DNA of 64,000 nt, from assembly GCA_004431415.1 (NCBI GenBank), contig QPMI01000408.1, forward strand, positions 372,001 to 436,000, given 5' to 3'. A program made the translations under genes and the position numbers. The notes below the pieces were generated by a model. The model worked only from the letters and a program-made list of their open reading frames with translations. It had not been told where the DNA came from and did not search any database. This DNA comes from Cyanophora paradoxa. Its lineage: Eukaryota; Glaucocystophyceae; Cyanophorales; Cyanophoraceae. Of this stretch, positions 9,214-17,124 are shown in pieces; position 1 is the stretch's first letter, and every line of letters begins with the position of its first letter.

Positions 9214-11515
9214 TCACAGCTCAGCTTACATCTGCGGAGATGAGTTTGGAGCTACTATAACTGATGACAATGGTAACACATATCAAGTTAAAAAGGTTAG
9301 AGACCACGATCACATTACAGGAGATTACCTTGGAGCAGCTTGCAATACTTGCAATCTGAAACGAAAGATCAATCCAAAGATCCCAGTTGTGTTCCACAAT
9401 CTAAAAGGTTACGATGGACACTACATTCTGAAGGCTTTGAATTTCAATGAACCTGGTAAGGAAATTCGTTGCATTGCCCAGAATTTTGAGAAGTTCATAG
9501 CATTCGATATGGGACCATACAAGTTCATGGACTCTTTGAATTTCATGGCTTCGAGCCTTGATGGTCTGGTAAAGAATCTCAGTAAGAATAATTTCAAATT
9601 CACCAATGAGTGGTGTGATTCTGTAAATTACTCACAGGAACAGCGAGAGCTACTGATGCAAAAGGGACACTTCCCTTACGACTACCTGGATAGCTTCGAG
9701 AAACTCAGTGAGACCCAATTACCTCCCAAAGAAGCTTTCTACTCGAAACTCAATGATACTGAATTAAGTGACTCCGACTACAAGCATTGCCAGAGGGTAT
9801 GGGACGCTTTCAACTGCAAAACTCTCGGAGATTATCACGATATCTATCTTTCTACTGATGTTGCTCTGCTTGCTGACGTTTTCAATACATTCCGCAATGT
9901 TTGCTACAGTAATTATAAGATCGATCCTATCCATTTCATTTCAGCTCCTCACCTGTCATGGTTCGCGATGTTGAAATATACAGGTGTGGAGTTGGAGCAA
10001 TTGAGTGACCCTGAAATGTATAGATTCTTTGAACTTGGAATTCGTGGAGGTGTTTGCATGGTTCCCAATCGTTATGCAGAGGCTAATAACCCCTACATGA
10101 AGTCTTATGATCCATCAAAGTCAACAAAGTATATCACCACTTGGGATGCCAACAATCTGTATGGGAAAGCGATGAGTTTCAAGCTACCCAGAGGTGGATT
10201 TGAGTGGATTGATGACATCGAGAATTTCGATTATATGGGCTTTGATGTGGAAGGTGATAGAGGTGCAACTTTGGAGGTTGACTTGGAATATCCAGAACAC
10301 CTACATGATCTTCACAGTGATTTACCTCTTGCTCCCGAATCTCTAATAATCACCAAGTCAATGATTTCACCAACACAGCTTGAAATGATTGGTGATGAAA
10401 AACTACCCCAGACTCGTAAGTTGGTTCCCAATCTGATGAACAAGACCAATTACATCCTACACATCAAAAACTTGCAGTACTACATCTCAAAAGGATTGAA
10501 GGTAACAAAGGTTCATCGTGGGATTATGTATGATCAATCTGAGTGGCTGAGACCATACATCGATTTCAATACCGGACTGCGGACGCAAGCTCGTAATGAT
10601 TTCGAGAAAGATTTCTACAAACTCATGAATAACTCAGTTTTCGGAAAGACCATGGAGAACGTTCGCAAGCGAAGTAACATAAAGCTTTGCAACGATCCCA
10701 GGGTGCAGCTCAAACACAACGGCAATCCATTGTTGAAGACAGTGAAGATTATCAATGAGAATCTTACTGCTTTAGAGTTCTATAAGGGTTCTATTATGTT
10801 GGATAAACCCATTTATGTTGGTCAGGCTATCTTGGATCTGTCCAAACTAATCATGTATCGTTTCCATTACGATTACATCATGGTGAAGTATGGACCTGGA
10901 TCAGCCAAGCTGCTCATGACTGATACAGATTCCCTGTATTATCTGATTGAGACTGACGATATCTACAAAGACATGATTGAGGATTCTCATTGGTTTGATC
11001 AGTCTGATTACAGCAAATCCCACATCTGTTACAACCCTAAAAATAAAAAGGTTCCCGGTTTGTTCAAGGATGATTGTGGTGATTATCTCGTTACAAGGTT
11101 TGCTGGTTACAAACCAAAAGCATACTCCTACGAGAAGGAGTTGAATGTTAAGGCTCTGGGATCAGAAGAAAATGTAAAACAGGTGATTGCTGACAAGTTG
11201 AAGGATTTGTTAAGAGTGAAGTCGAATGCTACGGAAGCTGATGTTATTGATAGTAAGGTTAAGAAGTTGAAGGGAGTTCAGCGGTCAGTAGTGCAGAATA
11301 GGTTAGAGTTCCTACAATTCTACAACACTGTCATGTATCCAATGAAGGAGCGGGAGAAAGTAACAGTTCGAGGTTTCCGATCAAAGAACCACGAGGTAAC
11401 AACGCAGGAAATGAAGAAAAGGGCATTCAATGCGCTCGATACTAAGAGGTATCTTTGTGAGGACCTCTATACTACTCTTGCGATTGGACACTATAAAACA
11501 AAAACAACACTATAA
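9158..11515 (+). CDS. Protein-primed DNA polymerase B (Polinton type), 5'-truncated
   Basis: This is the hallmark Polinton polymerase. An HNH-like insertion (VRDHDHITGDYLGAACNTCN) precedes an Exo II-like block (FHNLKGYDGHYI) and an Exo III-like block (LSTDVALLADVF). Polymerase motifs follow: A (WDANNLYGKAM), B (KLMNNSVFGKTMEN) and C (TDTDSLYYL), all intact. The Exo I block that should precede the HNH insertion is missing, and so is one Cys expected ahead of YICGDEFG. The frame is open upstream to a TTG at 9134; the first ATG is at 9158, and clear homology begins only at about 9214. It is therefore probably a truncated gene, unable to proofread and perhaps not expressed. The downstream integrase begins 5 bp after its stop. 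Confidence 0.85.
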   Translation: MRILLEGANYIGVIFGCNAHSSAYICGDEFGATITDDNGNTYQVKKVRDHDHITGDYLGAACNTCNLKRKINPKIPVVFHNLKGYDGHYILKALNFNEPGKEIRCIAQNFEKFIAFDMGPYKFMDSLNFMASSLDGLVKNLSKNNFKFTNEWCDSVNYSQEQRELLMQKGHFPYDYLDSFEKLSETQLPPKEAFYSKLNDTELSDSDYKHCQRVWDAFNCKTLGDYHDIYLSTDVALLADVFNTFRNVCYSNYKIDPIHFISAPHLSWFAMLKYTGVELEQLSDPEMYRFFELGIRGGVCMVPNRYAEANNPYMKSYDPSKSTKYITTWDANNLYGKAMSFKLPRGGFEWIDDIENFDYMGFDVEGDRGATLEVDLEYPEHLHDLHSDLPLAPESLIITKSMISPTQLEMIGDEKLPQTRKLVPNLMNKTNYILHIKNLQYYISKGLKVTKVHRGIMYDQSEWLRPYIDFNTGLRTQARNDFEKDFYKLMNNSVFGKTMENVRKRSNIKLCNDPRVQLKHNGNPLLKTVKIINENLTALEFYKGSIMLDKPIYVGQAILDLSKLIMYRFHYDYIMVKYGPGSAKLLMTDTDSLYYLIETDDIYKDMIEDSHWFDQSDYSKSHICYNPKNKKVPGLFKDDCGDYLVTRFAGYKPKAYSYEKELNVKALGSEENVKQVIADKLKDLLRVKSNATEADVIDSKVKKLKGVQRSVVQNRLEFLQFYNTVMYPMKEREKVTVRGFRSKNHEVTTQEMKKRAFNALDTKRYLCEDLYTTLAIGHYKTKTTL

Positions 11516-11520
11516 TAAGG

Positions 11521-12578
11521 ATGGACCAGGTTCTGAGTTATACCAAGTATCGACAGAAATTGATTAAAGAAGGTATCACATTTGATGAGGAAGAACTAAG
11601 AAAGCGTTTTAAAAATCAAGAGCTTGAGCAGATCTTTAAGAAGCCCAAAAAGCAAAAGTCTTTCTTGCGGATCATTGCTCCACCCAATTCCTTTCAGGTT
11701 GATGTGATTTATTTCAAAAGCTACAAGACAGCAACACATGGAGTGGATAGGATGCTGGGATTTGTCGATATATTGAGTCGGAAAGCATTTGTATACCCTT
11801 TCAAGCCAAAGGATTCGAAAATCGATATTTTCAACAGGTTCAAAGTTGAGGCAGGCAAGGTTAGTGCTATCTCAGGAGACAATGAGTTCTCTGCTGAGAT
11901 TTATAGGAAATGGTGTGAGGAAAACAATGTTACACTCTACACTGATGTAGCTAAGAATGACCACATCACAGTAGGTGATAAACTTGGTATTATCGATAGG
12001 TTCACCAGAACTTTTAAACAATATTTGAGAAAAGCAATAGTTTCGAGTGGGAACCCAAAATGGACTGATTATTACAAACAGGTTCTGGCAACTTACAACA
12101 ACAGTCCACACACTTCCCTAAAGAATGATTCACCCAATGCAGTGTATGGGAATAACGAGAAAGAATCGTTCATATATTTGCGTGATGCATTGCATAACAA
12201 ACGTATTAAAGAAGGTAGCCCAACAGTAAAGGAGGGAGATTATGTTCGAGCTGTAACTGAAAAGAAGACTTTCGATAAAGAAGGAGCAAGATACAGCAAA
12301 CAAGTGTATAAAGTAGCAGGCAAGGTAGGTAATCGATTTAGTTTATTGGAAGAGAATGAGGGAGAGAGTCCAAAGGAAGTAAAACGAAACTTTAAACTGA
12401 ACGAGTTGCAAAAAGTAGATAAGGCAGCAATTGTTAAGATTCCCACACAGAAGCGTGTGGAGCGAGTGAAAAAAAAACGAAGGTAAATAGATTAGTAGCA
12501 AAAGAGGGTATCAAGCCCAATAGGAGCAAAGTAGTTAGGAAGAGGTATAATTTACGAAGCGGGTTGACTAGACGTTAG
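11521..12578 (+). CDS. rve-family integrase, copy 2, with a C-terminal frameshift
   Basis: A paralogue of the integrase at 7977 with the same layout and the same candidate acids (D61, D120, D159, with GIIDRFTRT again). The uninterrupted frame ends at 12,486 as VKKKRR. One extra base in the A-run at about 12,470-12,479 restores a frame ending at 12,578 whose tail matches that of copy 1 (VAKEGIKPNRSKVVRKRY). A sequencing error in the nine-A run, or a recent mutation, would explain this; the catalytic core is unaffected. The gene follows the polymerase B stop by 5 bp, paralleling the first module. Confidence 0.85.
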
Positions 12579-12937
12579 GCTGTGAGGTATGAACCATCTT
12601 TCGATTCAACAATTTTCGTGATAGGTCTGAACACTTTGAAAATTTCTTTATAATGGATTCCTTTAACATACCAACCCTTATGAATTGGGTCCCATCTGAG
12701 ACCATAAGATTTCGCTAATTGGATGTCTTTGAAAGCAACTTGACAAAACATTTTAACATTAATGTATTTGATTTCGTCTTCTGTTAGTTTTCGGAATTCT
12801 TTGAAGATCTCACTGTTTTCATCTTCAACAAACCATAGCTTCTTTTCAAAATCCCATTTTGCTCCTTTTGATTTCACGGATTCACGATCATCATATCGAG
12901 AGAAAATGTAAAAGCGTTGTTGTGGCTTGGTTTCCAT
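12575..12937 (-). CDS. Two-repeat DUF5710-like protein
   Basis: A 120-residue protein with two copies of one motif: 'YDDRESVKSKGAKWDFEKKLWFV' (here split for reading, residues about 14-37) and 'KDIQLAKSYGLRWDPIHKGWYV' (about 69-91). The pattern 'AK..GA+WD...K.WYV' is that of DUF5710-type domains, which are found in plasmid primase-like proteins and scattered viral proteins. The function is unknown; a nucleic-acid-related role is an inference from those contexts. The gene converges on integrase 2 and overlaps the restored end of that frame by 4 bp. Confidence 0.65.
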   Translation of the reverse strand: METKPQQRFYIFSRYDDRESVKSKGAKWDFEKKLWFVEDENSEIFKEFRKLTEDEIKYINVKMFCQVAFKDIQLAKSYGLRWDPIHKGWYVKGIHYKEIFKVFRPITKIVESKDGSYLTA

Positions 12938-13213
12938 TTTTATTCAGATTATCAGATTATTTTTATATGAAACAATCAATGAGGAATAACCGAGATTATG
13001 ATATAACATCGATTGTTGTTACTGAGGCTTACTGAGATTTTACGTTTTGTTTTGTGTGGTTACTGTGAATGGTTTGTTTTTGATTTGGTTTTGTCGAAAC
13101 GTTTGTGGAATATCGAAAAGTTTAAAGTTTATTCGATTTTATTACCATATATAATTTCGTGGGGCAGTATGCCCATTTTACATTTTTTTGATCATGCATA
13201 TGCTAAGCTGCAG
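12938..13213. repeat. Right end of viral DNA and junction with host
   Basis: This AT-rich, non-coding stretch contains ATATAACATCGATT (13,001-13,014) and ACTGAGGCTTACTGAGATTT (13,021-13,040), matching repeats behind integrase 1, and then GGTTACTG.GAAT as at 9144-9155. AT-rich sequence continues to about 13,190. After that comes TTGATCATGCATATG, a host-type motif, and the acceptor CTGCAG of a host exon at 13,214. No terminal inverted repeat or target-site duplication can be identified from one end. Confidence 0.55.
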
Positions 13214-16111
13214 ACGTCGACCCACACTCGGGCGGTGTCTTGCTTGCTGCTGTCCTACCCGCTCGCGCTGGTCCACAGAGCCCTGCCAGGCGTGCTGGCG
13301 CGGCACCTCTTTTCCATCGCGATCGGCGGCGCATTCGTTCTCTTCTGCTACAGCGATGCCATGCCCGACTTTATCGGCGTGTCGGTCATCGCATATGTAA
13401 TCATGCGGTGCTCGCCCCTCCGATCGCGCGCATGCGCCCGCGGCCGTACGGTGGGGCGCCGACAGCGTGATGCGCACGCGCAGATACGGCCCCCCGCGCT
13501 TCGCGCCTCTGCTCGTATCTCTGGCGGCCCTCTCCCCCCTCTGGCTCTCCCTGACCTGTCGCACGTGTACCCGTCGGGGTCCTGTGTTCACGTGTGCGCC
13601 CGGGCTTCCGATTGCTGATTCGGAAGTCTCGAGCTCTTTTATTCAAGATTGAGTTTGAGACGCCGAGCTGCGCATGCGACAGCCCCGCAGGGATTCCTCG
13701 CCTTTAAGCTAATAAGCGCCGCGTTCAACCTGTACGAAGGGGCGGCGAACAAGGATCCGACTGCCGGGCAGCGCGCCCGCGCAATCGGCAGGGTGCCACC
13801 CCCCCTCGAGGTCCGTCCGTAAACGTACGCGTACGCACGGGTCGCCCTCTGTGGCACCCGCCTCGCGATCGCGTTCTCACATGTACGCTTAAACGCGCCC
13901 CGGAAGTTCTTCTCGTATGTCTGCTTCTTTCCCGCGGTTCTATTCGGGCCCCTGCTTGAGGCGCGTTTCTGGCCCTCTCTCAGCATATCCCAAATATTTC
14001 TCCGCACACTCTTAACTCGTAATGAATCGCGCCTGCTTCCGACAGCTGAAGGAGTACCTCACGTTTGCGGACCGCTCCGCGTTCAAGGGCCGCGTCCCCG
14101 TGCACAGCCGCAGCCGAACCGACGCCGCTCGCCCCACGAAACAGGTGCGCATGTGTGCCTTTCTGTTTTGAATATATTCGCCGTAATCTCTTAAATTATT
14201 TAGCGATATCGATCCGCTGCGCACACCCATGCGCAGGTCGGGGCTCCGTTGAGCGCGGTCTCGCGGTTTCTTGCCGGGGGCCTCTGCTACATCATGCACT
14301 CTTTGCTAGAGGTCGCCAGCGCCTGCTCGCGCAATTTTCCGTTGACCTCATCTCCTCGCGCAATTTATTCTTTCCTGGCGCTCTCGCTTTATGTATCCAT
14401 AGGAACTGGCGGCGCTTATTTCCGAGCGGCACAAAGAGGTGCGGCCAGCGAGTCGACGTCGGCCCCATTCAAGTTTTCGAATCAATCTGATCATGAATAT
14501 TAATTCCAATCCTCGCACGCCAGATTGGACACGCTCCCATCCCCCTCTACCTTCACGTTGCGTTCGCGGGCCTCCAAATGCACCTTCGGTACGGGGCCGG
14601 GCTCATCGGATGAGTCTTGAAGCCCTTTAATTTCTTCGACTCTTAACGCCGCAAATTCGAACGCGCGGCAGGCACTACCAGCTCTGGAAGACCACGGAGG
14701 GCGCTTGCCTCATGGCCGGCGTTGGGCTCAGCCCCGATCCCACGACGGGCGCCGTGCGTAAAGTTCTTTGATTTGATTTGAGCGACTCGGCGATTTCTGA
14801 GGAACTCGGATTTATTCCGCTCTTCGAATTTTTCTTCGCATTTTCAGGAGCGGTGGGAGGGCGCGGCCGACGTGCGCATTCGGCACACGCTGCTCGGGGC
14901 AAGCATCCGCGAGCTGGTCGGTGAGCTCTCGAGGACGCGAGCTGTCGGCGTGCTCGTGTCACGTCATCTAAATTAAAACTACTGGCACTGATCACGAAAT
15001 CCTTTTTGATCATCACTGTCAGCGAACTGGCACATCAGCTTGGCAAACTGGTTGAGGCGCTACGGGTGCATTTTCGAAAATTCTCCTTTAGCCATTTCAA
15101 ACCTGCGCATGCCGCAGTGCGGGCCCATGGATACTCAGATTGCCTTGCACAGGTACGAGCGCCTCCGCCTACTCGGGCTGCCCCAGCCTTTGGGGTACGC
15201 CCCAACCCGAGCGACGTCCGCTACTGCCAAATCAAGTTCGATGCCGACTTTGCTCTTCGAATTCGCAGCGTGGCGGCGACGTTCCTCGCCTCGGGACTCC
15301 TCCACGGGCTCCGGGCCCGCTTCTTCGCCAGGCGAGCCTCGGAGCCGCCCGCCGCCTATAGCTACGCGCCAGGCGCCCCGGCCCGCGCCAGGCGCCCTCG
15401 TCCGATCCTCGACCTCGACCCTGTCCATGGCCATTAATACAGAACTCGCAGCGCGATCCTGGCTTCCCTCGCGGTGGAGGCCAGCCGCGCGACGTGCCGG
15501 CGGCTCTGGCCTCTTTTCGAGGGGCGCCGCGCCACGCGAATCGTTTACCTGCTCTCGGGCATCATCGCGACGCAGGCACGTCTCGTTTTAAATTCGAAGC
15601 TTTAGCGCTGATTGTCATGATTAATATTACGCATGCACTCACCTGACCCTAGGCTTGCAAATAGTCTCTAGGCTAGAATGCCATATTTATTTGAAATCCA
15701 GTCGCCTTGATTTAAATGGTTTTCTTGTCATGATCACAGGTCGCCTTCGTGATGGCGCTCCTGCCGGTGATTTTCAACCTTGACACCGATGGCATTATGG
15801 TGACCTGGACAACCTGGAGAATATTAACAGTCTAGATCTGATCTCCGCATCGCATGGATGACCCACGCCCCGTCCCGCCCCGCCCCGCACGCGCGCAGCG
15901 CTGGAAGGGGCCGCTGCTCGCGTTTGCGGGCGTCTGTGCAGCGGCTGTGGCCACCGACAAGGCGCTGCCCGCCCCCGGAGTGCGCGCGAGGCCGCGGGCG
16001 CATTTGCAGTTGAATCTGGCACGGGAACCGGCCGCGGATCGTACGGCGCTGCGCATGCAGCTGGAAATGGCCGGCGCCATTCGAGAGAACTCGAAGGTCA
16101 AGGTCCCGTGA
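13214..16111 (+). CDS. MBOAT lysophospholipid acyltransferase (MBOAT7-like), 5' end missing
   Basis: A multi-exon membrane-bound O-acyltransferase, probably transferring acyl chains to lysophospholipids in the ER. Visible exons include YPLALVHRALPGVLARHLFS (from 13,214), FLAFKLISAAFNLYEG (about 13,692), KEYLTFADRSAFKG, YQLWKTTEGACLMAGVG (about 14,675), ADVRIRHTLLGASIREL, NWHISLANWLRRY (about 15,024), and FLASGLLHGLRARFF with the conserved His at 15,303-15,305. A C-terminal membrane exon follows at about 15,741 and the last exon ends at 16,111. The order and motifs match MBOAT proteins. The catalytic Asn expected in the 'NWN' position appears to be His. Exons encoding the first membrane segments are absent, because viral DNA begins immediately upstream. 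The last two exons are the least certain. Confidence 0.75.
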
Positions 16112-17124
16112 ACTTGGTATAGATAGAGAATTCGCAGAGAATAGTTTCAACAGAGGTGTATACGTAGGTGCCGATGCACACTGCGAGGCCGGGCCAGGGC
16201 CAAACGCTTAAAGCTTAATTATATATAAGGGAAGTCTCAAGTCACGATCGATATCATGCATATGGGCGCGGGCTCGGGCAACCGCATGCGCAAGTCACGC
16301 CTGCTGCAGGGATCATGATCATGGGCGCGCGGAGCCCGCGCACAGCTGCGCATGCAGGGGCTAGCGCTGGTCATGAAGTTTTTGGAAGGGCATGCGCAAG
16401 TTATGCCAGGGTCGGCGGCCCTGCCCCGGCCGGCCGCGGCGCCGCGCGCCGCGCCGGCGCCGCGCCGGCGCGGGTTCGCGGTACGGGCCGAATCGAATGG
16501 GCCGAACTTGATCATGCAGATGATCATGATCATGAGCTGTACCCGGCCGTCGCCATTTGACCTGTACCCGGTCGGCGCGGCAAAACTTGGGCAAATTAAA
16601 TCCGAGCGCCTTCACGCGTCCGATCGGCGATCGACAGGTCAAAGCAGCGGTACTGCACGCCCGCGCGGAACGAGAGGAGCGCGCCGGGACCGGCGCCGTC
16701 GCATTCGCAGCTGCAGTCGGCCGCGCGGGGTTGGCCTGGATTCTTCGACAGCCTTGGGGTTGCTGCCGGGCGCCCCAGGTTGATCGCTTTGCCGCCGGGC
16801 GCCCCAGGCCAGCGGCAGGCCCAGCTGCAGGCCGCGCGCGTCGAACGGTCCCACGCCCGCCGGCCGCGGCGAGCGATGGTCCTCAGCCTGTCGTGCGTGC
16901 GCGTGCTTTCCTTTTGGGCGTGGGTGACACCGCCGACGATTCCCTCACGCCCCCCATTTGCATACGCAGCGGTTTTGGCGCCGGCTGCCACCAGAACCAG
17001 CCCCGGGAGCCAGCTGCAAGCGCGGGCGGCACTGCGGAGGAAGAGCGAGCTGCCGCGACGCAGACGGAAGAGTGCGCTCCGGGCGCCCTCGGGCGCCCCT
17101 CGGCGCCGCTGACCTGCCTCCGGC
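16112..17124. other. Intergenic DNA rich in short palindromes
   Basis: No gene is supported here. The segment has repeated self-complementary words such as GATCATGATCATG (about 16,315 and 16,511-16,535) and GCATGCGCA, then very GC-rich sequence from about 16,430. Several long frames occur on both strands, but they are composed of Arg/Ala/Gly/Pro and look like by-products of GC content. Confidence 0.5.

Larger units (their letters stand above)
1..13185. mobile_element. Endogenous Polinton-like virus DNA, probably two adjacent elements
   Basis: This stretch is AT-rich, free of introns and tightly packed with genes, unlike the GC-rich intron-dense DNA to its right. Its gene set is that of Polinton/Maverick elements and PLVs: capsid-like genes, protein-primed polymerase B, and rve-type integrases. 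No packaging ATPase or maturation protease is visible; they could lie left of base 1. The left end is outside the window, so terminal inverted repeats cannot be tested. The right edge is placed at 13,160-13,190, where AT-rich sequence gives way to the GATCATGCATATG-type motif that recurs in host intergenic DNA. Two replicase-integrase modules suggest two elements or a composite. Confidence 0.8.

Noticed and set aside
13013-13618. A 201-codon plus-strand gene crossing the virus-host junction
   Set aside because: The 5' half is viral terminal sequence and the 3' half is an MBOAT exon followed by an intron; the frame is a coincidence of the junction.
14012-16533. Minus-strand frames opposite the MBOAT gene
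   Set aside because: They show no family motif and are composed of Arg/Ala/Pro, while the plus strand gives ordered MBOAT motifs.
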